From the NCBI RefSeq assembly GCF_900078705.1, contig NZ_FKIF01000006.1, positions 868,001 through 932,000 on the forward strand: a stretch of 64,000 bases of DNA, read 5' to 3'. Shown here piece after piece: positions 1 through 9,387 of this stretch; position 1 is the first letter of the stretch; each line of letters opens with the position of its first letter. This DNA comes from Bordetella ansorpii (GTDB lineage Bacteria; Pseudomonadota; Gammaproteobacteria; Burkholderiales; Burkholderiaceae_B). The translations under genes and the position numbers were made by a program. The notes beneath the pieces were generated by a model. That model worked only from the letters and a program-made list of their open reading frames with translations, was not told the origin of the DNA and did not search any database.

Positions 1-633
1 CACCTTGATGCCCGAGGACACCACGTTGCCCAGCACCTTCTCGGCCATAAACGCTGTCTTGTTCCAGAGGGCAAACGGCACCAGCACGAAGCCCGCCAGC
101 GTGGTCAGCTTGAACTCGATCAACGTGACGAAGAGTTGCACCGCCAGCACGAAGAAGCTGACGATGACCACCAGCCAAGCGAGAAATAGCACGACGATGG
201 GCGCGATGTGGATGAAGACCTCCGGGAAGCCCGCCATCTCCCGGATCTGGTCGAGGATGGGCGCCGCTGCGTCGATACCGGCCTTGGCCAACCGTCCCGG
301 CTGCAGGAAGTTGCCCATGCTCAAGGTCGAGCCGCTGGCCGTCAGGCCCAGCCCGGCGAATGAGCGGAACAGGATGCCCGCCAGGGTGTTGAAATTGCCG
401 ATGATGTAGGCGAAGGCACCCACGTACAGCACCTTGCGGATCAGCTTGGCGATCACGTCCTCGCCCTGGCCGGTGGCATGCCCCATCGCCCAGAACAGCC
501 CGGCGAGCGTCATGTCGATGACGATCAACGTTGCGGTCAGGAACGCCACCTCGCCATGCAACAGTCCGAAGCCCGAGTCGATGTAGCGCGAGAAGATGTC
601 GAGGAAGCGGTCAATGACCGAAACGTCGTTCAT
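1..633 (-). CDS. trbL: TrbL, conjugative mating-pore membrane protein (3' part outside window)
   Basis: Polytopic inner-membrane protein of the type IV secretion channel used for conjugation (VirB6/TrbL family). The reading frame opens at the ATG complementary to 631-633 (MNDVSVIDRFLDIF) and stays open to the window edge, so about 211 residues are visible. Several hydrophobic stretches are seen, for example VAFLTATLIVIDMTLAGLFW and IVVLFLAWLVVIVSFFVLAV, as expected for TrbL. It lies 12 bp downstream of trbJ in the usual Tn4371/RK2 order trbB-C-D-E-J-L, so trbF, trbG and trbI are expected just to the left. Confidence 0.9.
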   Translation of the reverse strand, partial: MNDVSVIDRFLDIFSRYIDSGFGLLHGEVAFLTATLIVIDMTLAGLFWAMGHATGQGEDVIAKLIRKVLYVGAFAYIIGNFNTLAGILFRSFAGLGLTASGSTLSMGNFLQPGRLAKAGIDAAAPILDQIREMAGFPEVFIHIAPIVVLFLAWLVVIVSFFVLAVQLFVTLIEFKLTTLAGFVLVPFALWNKTAFMAEKVLGNVVSSGIKV

Positions 634-645
634 GGCCTGGCTCCG

Positions 646-1374
646 TCAACGACTGTAGAAATCGACGGACCGCGGCGTGTACGGCGTGCCCTCACCCAGG
701 AAGCGCCGGTTCACCTCGCGGCCCCGCTCCACGGCGGCGGCCTGCCGCGCCAGTTCCAGCGAGCCCGCGCGATCCTGCGTGATCTGCAGCCGCTGCGTTT
801 GGATCGACTGCTTGGCCTGCAGGGCCAGCAACTGGTTCGTGGCCTGCATCGCCTGCAAAGCGCCCACCGCCGATTGGCTCTTGCCCACGAGGTCGGCCAG
901 CACGCCTTCGTCGTCGCTCAGGTTCTGCGATGCCTGAGCCTGCATCTGCATGGTGGTCTGCAGGCCATCGAGCGTGTTCTTCCAGCGTTCCTGCGCGTCG
1001 CGGTACATCTGGTTGCCGCTCACGGTGGCGGCGTATTGCTCGGGGTACAGGCGCTGGAATTCCCGATCCAGATTCGTCACGTCATAGGCCAAGCCCTTGG
1101 CCTGCGCGATCAGCCGCTGGGTGGTCGCCAGATTGGCGCGCAGCTGGCCGACCACGCTGGATGGCAGACTGGCCAGGTTGCGCGCCTGGTTGATGAGCAT
1201 CTGCGCTTCGTTCTGGAGCTGCTTGATCTGGTTGTTGATCTGCTCCAGCGTGCGGATCGCGGTCAGCGTGTTCTGCACGAGGTTCGTGGGGTCGATCACG
1301 ACCCATTGCGCCTGCACGGCGGTAGCGGTGCAAAGCATGGCCGCGACGGCGGCGGCGAGAAGACGCTTTTTCAT
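646..1374 (-). CDS. trbJ: TrbJ, periplasmic conjugation protein
   Basis: VirB5/TrbJ-family protein of the mating channel, 242 residues. The start chosen is MKKRLLAAAVAAML, which gives a clear signal peptide (KKR, hydrophobic core, AVQAQ cleavage region near residue 22); the frame is open further upstream but those codons lie inside trbE. The mature part is helical and Gln-rich (NTLTAIRTLEQINNQIKQLQ), typical of TrbJ coiled coils. The start overlaps the trbE stop by 4 bp (ATGA), which implies translational coupling. Confidence 0.92.
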   Translation of the reverse strand: MKKRLLAAAVAAMLCTATAVQAQWVVIDPTNLVQNTLTAIRTLEQINNQIKQLQNEAQMLINQARNLASLPSSVVGQLRANLATTQRLIAQAKGLAYDVTNLDREFQRLYPEQYAATVSGNQMYRDAQERWKNTLDGLQTTMQMQAQASQNLSDDEGVLADLVGKSQSAVGALQAMQATNQLLALQAKQSIQTQRLQITQDRAGSLELARQAAAVERGREVNRRFLGEGTPYTPRSVDFYSR

Positions 1375-3809
1375 GATGGGTTCTCCTGGAGATGGGTGGA
1401 CGGGAACGAGGACAGCAGGTCGGCGGCCCAATTCAGGCCGCGATGGCGCAGCCACGCGGCTACGAACGGGGTGGAAGCGGATGAAGCGGCAGCGAGCACC
1501 GCGTCGATGTCGCGCTGGTCTTGCGGCGTGGACGTGCCCGCAAAGGCCAGCGTCGCGGCGCCCAGGTCGAGGTCGAACAGGCGGTTGCCGAGTCGGGATT
1601 GGTAGTAGTAGTCGCGCTTGGGCTGCGCGGTCGCCACGATCTCGATCTGGCGCGAGTTCAGCCCGAAGCCTTCGTAGATAACCCTGATCTGCGGCTCGGT
1701 CGCCTGTGGGTTGGGCAGGAAGATGCGGCTCGCGCAGCTCTCGATGATTGCGGGCGCGATGCTCGAATCCTTGATGTCCGCCAGGCTCTGCGTGGCGAAG
1801 ATGACGCTCACGTTCTTCTTGCGCAGCGTCTTGAGCCATTGGCGGATGCGCGCCGCAAACACCGGGTCATCGAGGAACAGCCACGCTTCATCGAGGATCA
1901 GCAGCGTGGGCGCACCGTCGAAGCGTTCATCGAAGCGCGCAAAGAGGTAATGCAGCACGGCCATGACGGCGGCCTTGCTGTGCATCAGTTCCTCCATCTC
2001 GAAGCACTGCACGGAGCCGGCGCCCAGGCGATCCGAATCCGCATCCAGCAGCTTGCCGTGGGCGCCGCCCAGCACGTACGGCGCGAGCGCCTGGCGCAGC
2101 GCATTCGATTGCAGCAGCACCGACAGGCCGGTCATCGTGCGCTGCTCCACCGGCGCACCGGCGAGACTGCCGAGCGCCGACCAGATGGCGGCCTTCTCTT
2201 CGGGGCCGACGGCTACACCCTCATGCCGCAAGCGCCCTTCGATCCATTCGGCGGCCCAGGTGCGGTAGCCCTCGCGGTCGATGCGGGCGAGAGGCTGAAA
2301 CGCGATCTCGCCATCCATCCCGAGGTCGTAGTGCTCGCCACCCAGCCCGAGGATGGTGGCGCGCATCGAGCGTCCCATGTCGAAGGCAAAGATGCGCGAG
2401 CCGCGATAGCGCCGAAACTGCATCGCCAATGTGGCGAGCAGCACCGACTTGCCCATGCCCGTAGGACCAGCCACCAGCGTGTGGCCCACGTCGCCGATGT
2501 GCGTCACCAGCCGGAACGGCGTCGCGCCCTCAGTGCGCGTGACGATCAGCGGCGGGCCGTCGAGGTGCGCGTTCTTCTCCGGCCCGGCCCATACCGCCGA
2601 CACCGGCATCAGGTGCGCCAGGTTCAACGTGGAGACAATGGGCTGGCGCACGTTCGCGTAGGCATGACCCGGAATGGACGACAGCCACGCATCCACGGCG
2701 TTGAGCGTTTCGGGGATGGTGACGAAGCCACGCCCCTGGATGACGCGCTCCACCCTGCGCAGCTTCTCGTCGGCCACGGCGGCATCCGCGTCCATGACGG
2801 TGACGGTCGCTGTCACGTAGCCGAAGGCCACTTGATCGCTGCCCAGCTCCTGCAAGGCGGCATCGGCATCGGTGGCCTTGTTGCTGGCGTCGGTATCGAC
2901 CAGCGGGCTTTCTTGCTGGAAGATCGTCTCGCGCAGCAGCGCGATGACGTTCTTGCGCTTGGCGAACCACTGGCGGCGCAAGCGCCCCAACTCCCGTTCC
3001 GCCTCGGATTTGTCGAGGCACAGAAAGCGCGTGCTCCAGCGATACCCAAATCCCAGGCGGTTGAGGTCGTCCAGAATCCCCGGCCAGGTCGAGGTCGGGA
3101 AACCGCGCACCGTCGCCACGCGCAGATGCTGGTCGCCCAGCATCGGTGCCAGGCCGCCGATCAGCGGCGCGTCGGCTAGCAGAGCGTCGAGGTGGAATGG
3201 CACCTCGGGCACGCCCACGCGGTAACGCCGCGTTGAAACGGTGGCATGCAGGTAGGTCAGCGTCTGGCTGTCATCGAGCCAGACGATCTCCGGCATCACG
3301 CCATCGAGCAGGTCAAAGATGCGATCCGTCTCCGCGACGAAGGCAGTTAGGCGCTCGCGCCAATCCACGCCTTCGGTGGGTCGGTTCTCATAGAGCAGCC
3401 CTGCTGCGCGGGCGCGCGACTCCTCGGCCGGCAGGTACACCAGCGTGAGGTGGTAGCCACTCTCGAAATGGTTGCCCGAGTCCTCGAAGGCGGCGCGGCG
3501 CTCCTCGTCCACCAGCCAGGACAGCGGCTCAGGAAACTCCGAGTGCGGGTAGCTGGCCGCGGGCCGGCGCTCGGCTTCGATGAACAGCGCCCAGCCCGAG
3601 CTCAGGCGGCGCAGCGCGTTGTTCAGCCGCGCCGACGTGGAGATCAACTCGCCCTGCGTCGCGCTGTCGAGGTCAGGCCCCCGAAAGCGCGCCGTGCGCT
3701 GGAAGGCGCCATCCTTGTTCAGCACGACGCCCGGCGCGATCAGCCCGGCCCAAGGCAGCCAGTCGGCCAGCAGCGCCGGCCGCTGGCGGTATTCGGCAAG
3801 GTTCAGCAT
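1371..3809 (-). CDS. trbE: TrbE, conjugation ATPase (VirB4 family)
   Basis: Cytoplasmic ATPase that energises pilus/channel assembly, 812 residues, normal for the family. The start is MLNLAEYRQRPALLADWLPW at 3809; an open 61-codon extension upstream runs into trbD and is rejected. Walker A (GPTGMGKS) lies near residue 447 and Walker B (LLILDEAW) near 635, followed by FATQSLADI, a usual VirB4/TrbE motif. The N-terminal half carries the CagE/TrbE/VirB4 domain. It starts 10 bp after trbD and overlaps trbJ by 4 bp. Confidence 0.95.
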   Translation of the reverse strand: MLNLAEYRQRPALLADWLPWAGLIAPGVVLNKDGAFQRTARFRGPDLDSATQGELISTSARLNNALRRLSSGWALFIEAERRPAASYPHSEFPEPLSWLVDEERRAAFEDSGNHFESGYHLTLVYLPAEESRARAAGLLYENRPTEGVDWRERLTAFVAETDRIFDLLDGVMPEIVWLDDSQTLTYLHATVSTRRYRVGVPEVPFHLDALLADAPLIGGLAPMLGDQHLRVATVRGFPTSTWPGILDDLNRLGFGYRWSTRFLCLDKSEAERELGRLRRQWFAKRKNVIALLRETIFQQESPLVDTDASNKATDADAALQELGSDQVAFGYVTATVTVMDADAAVADEKLRRVERVIQGRGFVTIPETLNAVDAWLSSIPGHAYANVRQPIVSTLNLAHLMPVSAVWAGPEKNAHLDGPPLIVTRTEGATPFRLVTHIGDVGHTLVAGPTGMGKSVLLATLAMQFRRYRGSRIFAFDMGRSMRATILGLGGEHYDLGMDGEIAFQPLARIDREGYRTWAAEWIEGRLRHEGVAVGPEEKAAIWSALGSLAGAPVEQRTMTGLSVLLQSNALRQALAPYVLGGAHGKLLDADSDRLGAGSVQCFEMEELMHSKAAVMAVLHYLFARFDERFDGAPTLLILDEAWLFLDDPVFAARIRQWLKTLRKKNVSVIFATQSLADIKDSSIAPAIIESCASRIFLPNPQATEPQIRVIYEGFGLNSRQIEIVATAQPKRDYYYQSRLGNRLFDLDLGAATLAFAGTSTPQDQRDIDAVLAAASSASTPFVAAWLRHRGLNWAADLLSSFPSTHLQENPS

Positions 3810-3819
3810 GGCATTCCCC

Positions 3820-4104
3820 TCACACGTCCAGCAGCGGCCGGTGCTTGATGTGGCGCGCGAAGACCTGCATGAACTGCGGATCGACACGCGCACCCCAGAC
3901 CGCCAGCGCATGGCCGGCGATCCAGAGCACCACGCCCGGAATCCACAGTTGCAGGCCCAAGCCCACGGCGGCGGCCAAGGTGCCATTGGCAATCGCCACT
4001 GTGCGCGGCGCGCCGCCCAGCAGGATCGGCTCGGTCAGCGAGCGATGCAGGGGCACCTCGAAACCTGGAGCGAACCCCTGCACGCCATCGTGGGCCGCGT
4101 TCAT
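3820..4104 (-). CDS. trbD: TrbD, conjugation membrane protein
   Basis: Small VirB3/TrbD-family inner-membrane protein of 94 residues. The start is MNAAHDGVQGFAPGF at 4104, overlapping the trbC stop by 4 bp. After an N-terminal segment typical of TrbD (EVPLHRSLTEPILLGGAPR) there are two adjacent hydrophobic segments, LAAAVGLGLQLWIPGVVLWI. Longer open frames over the same DNA are artefacts. The place between trbC and trbE is the standard one. Confidence 0.9.
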   Translation of the reverse strand: MNAAHDGVQGFAPGFEVPLHRSLTEPILLGGAPRTVAIANGTLAAAVGLGLQLWIPGVVLWIAGHALAVWGARVDPQFMQVFARHIKHRPLLDV

Positions 4105-4493
4105 ACGACGGCCCCGCCCGAGAAGCTGAAGAACGACAGGAAGAACGAGGACGCGGCAAACGCGATCGACAGACCGAAGACGATCTGGATCAGCTTGCGG
4201 AACCCGCCCGAGGTATCGCCGAAGGCCAGCGCCAGGCCCGTGGCGATGATGATGATGACCGCGATGATCCGGGCCACCGGACCCTGGATCGACTCCAGGA
4301 TGGATTGCAGCGGCCCCTCCCAGGGCATCGAGGAACCTGCGGCCTGCGCGGTGCCTGCGAGCAGCAGCATCAGCGCCGCGAGCATCAGACCCTGCAGGGC
4401 CGGGCGCGCCAAGCCATCCAGCCGCGCGGGGTGGCAGCGCAGGGCAAGCGGGTTTACAGAAATACGGAAAGCAGGAACGATCATCTGCGTCAT
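4101..4493 (-). CDS. trbC: TrbC, conjugative pilin precursor
   Basis: VirB2/TrbC-type pilin subunit, 130 residues. It shows a long signal region (LMLAALMLLLAGTAQAAGSS, with cleavage likely after AQA) and two later hydrophobic helices (RIIAVIIIIATGLALAFGD and the LIQIVFGLSIAFAASSF stretch), the pilin layout. In RK2, TrbC is cyclised by TraF; a TraF homologue is encoded at 32905-33492. The start overlaps the trbB stop by 4 bp. Confidence 0.92.
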   Translation of the reverse strand: MTQMIVPAFRISVNPLALRCHPARLDGLARPALQGLMLAALMLLLAGTAQAAGSSMPWEGPLQSILESIQGPVARIIAVIIIIATGLALAFGDTSGGFRKLIQIVFGLSIAFAASSFFLSFFSFSGGAVV

Positions 4494-5527
4494 GGCAGTT
4501 CTCCAGGTTGATCAGGGGACACGGAAGAAAGGTCGGACTGCGGCAGCAGCTCCGGGAATGGAGCCTCCAGCGCATCCGCCAGTTGGTAGCCCGAGCCGTC
4601 GAAGCCGACGACCCGAGCGATGCTCTCGATGCGGCGCTTGCGTCCGCGCCCGGCAATGTGGATGACCACGTTGACCGCTTCCGCGATCAGCGCACGGGGC
4701 GGGTTCACCGCCACTTCGAGAATCAGTTGCTCCAGGCGCAGCAGCGCGCCCAGCGCGGAGCCGGCGTGGATCGTGGCGATGCCGCCGGGGTGGCCGGTGC
4801 CCCAGACCTTGATGAGATCCAGTGCCTCGGCGCCGCGCACCTCGCCGACGACCACACGATCCGGGCGCAGGCGCATGGACGAACGCACCAGCTCGGTCAT
4901 GGACACGACGCCCTGGCGCGTGCGCAGCGGTACGTGATCGCGCGCCGCGCATTGCAGCTCCACCGTGTCTTCGAGCACCAGCACGCGGTCGCCCGTGGCG
5001 GCGATTTCGGCCAGCAGCGCATTCGCCAAGGTGGTCTTGCCGGTGCTGGTGCCGCCCGCGATCAGGATGTTCTGGCGCTCGCGCACGGCGCGCACCAGCA
5101 AACCAGCCTGTGCGGCGGTCATCATCCCGTCCTCGATGTAGCGCGACAGCGGGATCACACCAAAGGCACGCTTGCGCAAGGCGAAGGCTGGCCCCGGTGC
5201 AGCGGGCGGCAGGATGCCCTCGAAGCGTTCGCCGGTCTCGGGCAGCTCTGCCGTCAAAAGCGGCTGGCCGCGATGCACCTCGGCGCCGACGTGGGCGGCC
5301 ACGAGACGGATGATGCGTTCGCCATCAGCCTCGGACAGCTCCTCGCCCATCGGGGCGCGGCCCGTGGACAGACGATCCACCCAGAGCGTGCGGTCGGGGT
5401 TGAGCATGATTTCCACCACGTCCGGGTCTTCGAGCGCGGCGGCGATCAGCGGCCCCATGGCCGTGCGTAGCATCTGAATGCGGCGATCCAGCGAGGTGGC
5501 CGTGAAGGAGGAAAGAACGGCGCTCAT
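4490..5527 (-). CDS. trbB: TrbB, conjugation ATPase (VirB11 family)
   Basis: Hexameric traffic ATPase of the conjugation channel, 345 residues. Visible motifs are Walker [11 protein letters not shown] near residues 155-164, the Asp box ([12 protein letters not shown]), Walker B region [15 protein letters not shown] and the His box [16 protein letters not shown], all in VirB11 order. It is the first trb gene; its start overlaps the stop of the upstream CopG-type gene by 4 bp, so traG, copG-like and trb genes appear to be one transcript. Confidence 0.95.
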   Translation of the reverse strand: MSAVLSSFTATSLDRRIQMLRTAMGPLIAAALEDPDVVEIMLNPDRTLWVDRLSTGRAPMGEELSEADGERIIRLVAAHVGAEVHRGQPLLTAELPETGERFEGILPPAAPGPAFALRKRAFGVIPLSRYIEDGMMTAAQAGLLVRAVRERQNILIAGGTSTGKTTLANALLAEIAATGDRVLVLEDTVELQCAARDHVPLRTRQGVVSMTELVRSSMRLRPDRVVVGEVRGAEALDLIKVWGTGHPGGIATIHAGSALGALLRLEQLILEVAVNPPRALIAEAVNVVIHIAGRGRKRRIESIARVVGFDGSGYQLADALEAPFPELLPQSDLSSVSPDQPGELP

Positions 5528-5988
5528 AAGGCACGCTCCTGGGCATCTGCAGCGGCCGCCGCGCCCTCCGATCGCGTCGGATCGGGGTGCAGTTCCTCCA
5601 CCACATCCCGCACCAGGCTGCGCCCGCGCAGCAAATGCCGTCCGAGCTGTTCGACGAACTGCTCGAAGCGGGCCTTGCCCTGGGCGCGAGCGGCGTCCTG
5701 ATGGGCCTCGGGCACGGGCGTGCTCACAGTGAGGAAATAGCGGATGAACAGCGCCAATGTTTCGATGGCAATGTTCTGGTCGCGCTCCAGACGCTCGGCG
5801 TGGCGCGACAGGCGATCCAGTCGCTTGGCAATCGCCGCCTCGCGCTGGTCGGCCGCATCGGGCGACAGCCAGGAGGCCAGGGCCGCCGCGACGATGCTGG
5901 ACTTGGACACGCCCTTCTTGGCGGCCAGTTCATCGAGCCGCTTGCTGTGCTCCGGCTGGATGAACACATTGAGGCGGTGTTGGGTCAT
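5524..5988 (-). CDS. CopG-family ribbon-helix-helix protein
   Basis: A 154-residue protein with an N-terminal ribbon-helix-helix domain (RLNVFIQPEHSKRLDELAAK, then GVSKSSIVAAALASWL), followed by a charged helical region. It is a standard member of Tn4371-type elements between traG and trbB. The family suggests DNA binding, either as a transcriptional regulator of the transfer operon or a relaxosome accessory factor; the sequence does not decide which. It overlaps traG and trbB by 4 bp each. Confidence 0.85.
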   Translation of the reverse strand: MTQHRLNVFIQPEHSKRLDELAAKKGVSKSSIVAAALASWLSPDAADQREAAIAKRLDRLSRHAERLERDQNIAIETLALFIRYFLTVSTPVPEAHQDAARAQGKARFEQFVEQLGRHLLRGRSLVRDVVEELHPDPTRSEGAAAAADAQERAL

Positions 5989-7985
5989 AGGTCGATTCCG
6001 TCGTCAGGGTCAAGGGAAGCCAGCCGGGCCGTGCGCTGCAGGGCCGGGTCGAGCTGGCGAGGAAGGGGAAGCTGCATGTCATCGTCATCGAGCAGCCCGA
6101 GGTCGGCTGCAGGCGCAGCCAGGTCGGGGTCGTAGGCGGCGGCTTCGGAGAGTTCGGGTTGGCGACGCGGGCCGCCGTCGTCAGCGGCAGAGGGGAAGCC
6201 TTCAACGGCTTCGGTTGCAGGCGCCACCGGAACGGGAGGAACCGTCAGCCCGCTCCAGTCGTCGGGCCGTAAGGGAGGCACGTCGGCGTAGCGCCCCGCA
6301 ACGAGTACAGGAGGCGGCAGCACGCGCCGCTGGAAGTTCGCGTCAGAGTAGTAGCGCAGCTTCTTGGCCTTGATCGGCGCGACGCTGGAAACCATCACCA
6401 CCGCCTCATCGGGCGGCAGCTGCATCACCTCGCCCGGCGTGAGCAGCGGGCGGGCGGTTTCTTGTCTCGACACCATTAGGTGCCCCAGCCACGGTGCGAG
6501 TCGATGTCCCGCGTAGTTGCGCTGCGCGCGCAGCTCGGTAGCGGTGCCAAGGGTTTCGGAAATCCGCTTGGCCGTGCGCTCGTCGTTGGTGGCGAACGTC
6601 ACGCGCACATGGCAGTTGTCGAGGATGGAATGGTTCTGGCCGTAGGCTTTGTCGATCTGATTGAGCGACTGCGCGATCAGGAAGCTGCGGATGCCGTAGC
6701 CCGCCATGAAGGCCAGCGCCGTCTCGAAGAAGTCCAGGCGCCCAAGCGCCGGGAATTCATCGAGCATCAGCAACAGCTTGTGACGGCGCTGGATGCCATC
6801 GCTGCCATCGAGTGATTCCGTCAGCCGCCGCCCGATTTGGTTGAGGATCAGGCGGATCAGCGGTTTGGTGCGGCTGATGTCCGAAGGCGGCACCACGAGA
6901 TACAGCGACACGGGATGCTCGGCCGCGATCAGGTCGGCAATGCGCCAGTCGCAGCGCGAGGTGACTTCGGCCACCGTGGGGTCTCGGTACAGGCCGAGGA
7001 ATGACATGGCGGTGCTCAACACGCCGGAACGCTCGTTGTCCGATTTGTTCAGGACTTCACGCGCTGCCGATGCCACCACCAGATGCGGTCCATCGCCGAT
7101 GTGCGGCGTGGTCATCATCCGATGCAGGGTAAGCTCGAAGGGACAGGCCGGGTCGCTGAGGAAGTTGGCGACACCGCGCAGCGTCTTGTCTTCGCCTGCG
7201 TAGAGCACATGCAGGATGGCCCCAACCAGCAGCGCATGCGAGGTCTTCTCCCAATGGTTGCGCCGCTCCAGTGCTCCTTCGGGATCGACCAGAATGTCTG
7301 CGATGTTCTGCACGTCGCGCACTTCGTGCGCGCCGCGCCTCACCTCCAGCAGCGGGTTGTAGGCCGCCGACTTCGCATCGGTCGGGTTGAACAGCAGGCA
7401 GTGCGAGAAGCGCGAGCGCCAGCCAGCGGTGATGCTCCAGTTCTCGCCCTTGATGTCGTGAATGACGGCCGATGCGGGCCAGCTCAACAAGGTGGGCACC
7501 ACTAGGCCCACGCCCTTGCCCGAGCGGGTAGGCGCGAAGGTCAGAACATGCTCCGGGCCTTCGTGCCGCAGGTACTGCTGGCGATGCAGGCCAAGGAATA
7601 CGCCCGCAGACCGGTCAAGACTCGCCTTGTGGATGTCCTCCGCATTGGCCCAGCGCGCCGTGCCGTAGGTCGTGACCAGCTTGGACTGGCGCGAGCGCCA
7701 GATCGACATGCCGACGGCAACCACCACCGCGATCAGGCCGCTGCCTGCGGCAATGGCACCGCCCACGTCGAATACATGCGGCGCGTAGGCGTCGAAGAAG
7801 AACCACCACTCGAACAGGCGCCAGGGGTGATAGACCGGCGTGCCGAGGAAATCGAACCAGGGCGAACCCAGGCGTAGCTGGTAGCCCAGCGCCGCTGCTG
7901 TCCATTGCGTGGCGCTCCATACGCCAGCGATCACGATGCCGAAGACAACGGCAATCTGACCGAACAGCACGTTCGTTCCTTGCAT
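5985..7985 (-). CDS. traG: TraG, type IV coupling protein (VirD4 family)
   Basis: Inner-membrane ATPase that links the relaxosome to the mating channel, 666 residues. The start is MQGTNVLFGQIAVVFG at 7985, preceded by GGGAGG 7 nt upstream; a longer open frame begins at 8036 but has no such ribosome site. Membrane segments are near the N-terminus. Walker A is in FAPTRSGKGVGLVVPTLL (about residue 149) and Walker B is LLMLDEFPALGRL (about 404). It heads a run of 4-bp overlapping genes continuing into trbB-L. Confidence 0.95.
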   Translation of the reverse strand: MQGTNVLFGQIAVVFGIVIAGVWSATQWTAAALGYQLRLGSPWFDFLGTPVYHPWRLFEWWFFFDAYAPHVFDVGGAIAAGSGLIAVVVAVGMSIWRSRQSKLVTTYGTARWANAEDIHKASLDRSAGVFLGLHRQQYLRHEGPEHVLTFAPTRSGKGVGLVVPTLLSWPASAVIHDIKGENWSITAGWRSRFSHCLLFNPTDAKSAAYNPLLEVRRGAHEVRDVQNIADILVDPEGALERRNHWEKTSHALLVGAILHVLYAGEDKTLRGVANFLSDPACPFELTLHRMMTTPHIGDGPHLVVASAAREVLNKSDNERSGVLSTAMSFLGLYRDPTVAEVTSRCDWRIADLIAAEHPVSLYLVVPPSDISRTKPLIRLILNQIGRRLTESLDGSDGIQRRHKLLLMLDEFPALGRLDFFETALAFMAGYGIRSFLIAQSLNQIDKAYGQNHSILDNCHVRVTFATNDERTAKRISETLGTATELRAQRNYAGHRLAPWLGHLMVSRQETARPLLTPGEVMQLPPDEAVVMVSSVAPIKAKKLRYYSDANFQRRVLPPPVLVAGRYADVPPLRPDDWSGLTVPPVPVAPATEAVEGFPSAADDGGPRRQPELSEAAAYDPDLAAPAADLGLLDDDDMQLPLPRQLDPALQRTARLASLDPDDGIDL

Positions 7986-7999
7986 TGGCCAACCTCCCG

Positions 8000-8023
8000 C
8001 TACGGCACAGGGACATGCCGTAG
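8000..8023 (-). other. hairpin in the traG leader
   Basis: An exact 8-bp inverted repeat (CTACGGCA, 8-nt spacer, TGCCGTAG) ends only a few bases before the traG ribosome-binding site on the minus strand. It could modulate translation or be a regulator site. Function is inferred only from position. Confidence 0.5.
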
Positions 8024-8115
8024 TGCCGAGGATCAAGGCGAGCGTGCAGGTCGGTCAAAGACCGTTATAGCGGGGATTCAGGCCAAAATGGCCAGACTTC
8101 TTGCTGTGGCGAAGG

Positions 8116-8150
8116 CAATAAAAATGCCGCATGCGCGAGCGCGCTGCGGC
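8116..8150 (-). terminator. rho-independent terminator after eexN-like gene
   Basis: On the minus strand the segment GCCGCAGCGCGC, a short loop and CGCATGCGGC form a strong GC stem (8126-8150) followed by ATTTTTATT. It lies between the EexN-like gene and traG, so traG probably has its own promoter in 7986-8115; a TATAAC-like -10 is seen on the minus strand near 8065-8070 without a convincing -35. Confidence 0.65.
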
Positions 8151-8202
8151 GTGATGAGGTAACAGCAAGAACTCTGTCGCGGCCAGGCGACGGCGCGGGG
8201 CG

Positions 8203-8430
8203 CTATTTGGATTGCTGTTCCGGCCGATCGCCGAAGAAACGCCGGTTGGCGGCTTCGGCCGCACGGCGGCAGAGTTCTTCTCCTGCCTTCGCGCGGTCTT
8301 CCTTGCACAGGCGCTGGACTTCTTTGAGGCGCTCGGGATGGGCAACGAGGAAGTCCACGGTTTCCGTCGGTTGGGATGGTCCACAGCCCGTCAGTGCGGC
8401 AACCATCAGCAGCGGCAGGAATCGGGTCAT
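8203..8430 (-). CDS. EexN-like entry-exclusion lipoprotein
   Basis: A 75-residue lipoprotein. The start MTRFLPLLMVAALTGCGPSQ gives a short signal sequence with lipobox LTGC (Cys16); the frame is open further upstream but without a signal. The mature part (TVDFLVAHPERLKEVQRLCK and following) matches the EexN-family pattern in which a lipoprotein blocks redundant entry of related conjugative elements. Its place just upstream of traG fits that role. The family is known; the exclusion function here is inferred. Confidence 0.8.
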   Translation of the reverse strand: MTRFLPLLMVAALTGCGPSQPTETVDFLVAHPERLKEVQRLCKEDRAKAGEELCRRAAEAANRRFFGDRPEQQSK

Positions 8431-8455
8431 GGCTTGGGTCCTTTCAGCAGGTGGA

Positions 8456-9382
8456 TCAGGAGTCCTCGGCGGCGCTGGAGCCATCCGCCGAATCAATGGA
8501 GGCCACTCGTTCGATGAACCGGGCCAGCATTTCGGAGGGCTCCACGTCACGGTGCAGCAGATACGTGGCCAGCATCTGCGGCTTGCCCGCCAAGCGCCGG
8601 GCCACAACACCTGGCCCACGGCCGGATGCAATGTGCGCGGCGCCCGCCAAACCGAGCGCCAATCCGGCTGAGACCAAGGTCATCATCACCTCATAGGACG
8701 CCACGCGCTGGGCGATCAGTGGCTGTTGCTCGTAGCGCTGCAAAACGCGATCAACTTGGCGTGCATGGCCTTCGCATATCGCCGGATCGCATAGCGCCAG
8801 CGGATAGCGCAACACTTCTTCCAACGGCACGTGCTTGTGGGCCAGAACAGGATGGCGAGCTGGGACCGCCACCATCAGTTCGTCTTCCCATGCAGGCCTG
8901 ACCACAATGCCGTCGCCCACCTCTTCGGCCATCGAAAAGCCGACGTCATACAGGTCATCGTGCAGACCCTTGATCTGTTGATCCAACGGCACCTCAAATA
9001 GCCGAACATCAATCTCTGGATCTTCCGCTCGGCACTGTGCCAGCAGCGTCGGCATTCGCGAGGGCGTGATGCCATCGGACAAAGCGATGCGCAACTGTCG
9101 CTGAAACCCACTGGCGGCGGACTTGACGCCGTCACACGCCTGTTTCAGAGCTTCGAAGATTCGCGGCACCCGCTCCAGGAATGCCATTCCGGCAAAGGTC
9201 AGGCGGGTGCTTCGCGTGGTTCGCGTGAACAGTTGCGCCCCGAGCTCTTCCTCTATCTCCTTGATGGTGCGCGACAAAGGGGACTGATCGATGTGCAGCT
9301 TTTCCGCTGCGCGGCCGAAGTGAAGTTCTTCGGCCACCGCTATAAAGCAACGTAAATGCCGAAGCTCCATGGTGTATCTCAT
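8456..9382 (-). CDS. LysR-family transcriptional regulator
   Basis: A 308-residue LysR-type regulator. The N-terminal winged helix-turn-helix is clear ([20 protein letters not shown], then [20 protein letters not shown]), with a C-terminal effector-binding domain. Translation may begin at 9382 (MRYTMELRH) or at the second ATG, 9370. It lies directly downstream of etfA (5 bp gap) and may be read from that operon. A LysR gene beside traG is usual in this ICE family, so it could belong to the backbone rather than to cargo 1; its target is unknown. Confidence 0.88.
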   Translation of the reverse strand: MRYTMELRHLRCFIAVAEELHFGRAAEKLHIDQSPLSRTIKEIEEELGAQLFTRTTRSTRLTFAGMAFLERVPRIFEALKQACDGVKSAASGFQRQLRIALSDGITPSRMPTLLAQCRAEDPEIDVRLFEVPLDQQIKGLHDDLYDVGFSMAEEVGDGIVVRPAWEDELMVAVPARHPVLAHKHVPLEEVLRYPLALCDPAICEGHARQVDRVLQRYEQQPLIAQRVASYEVMMTLVSAGLALGLAGAAHIASGRGPGVVARRLAGKPQMLATYLLHRDVEPSEMLARFIERVASIDSADGSSAAEDS

Positions 9383-9387
9383 CCAAT

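Noticed and set aside
478-1605. Long open frame on the plus strand opposite trbJ/trbE
   Set aside because: It lies opposite genes with clear families, is His/Arg/Leu-biased from GC-rich codons and has no recognisable domain. The same holds for the many other long plus- or minus-strand frames opposite real genes.
3810-3992. N-terminal extension of TrbE
   Set aside because: Overlaps trbD entirely; the start at 3809 fits family length and operon spacing.
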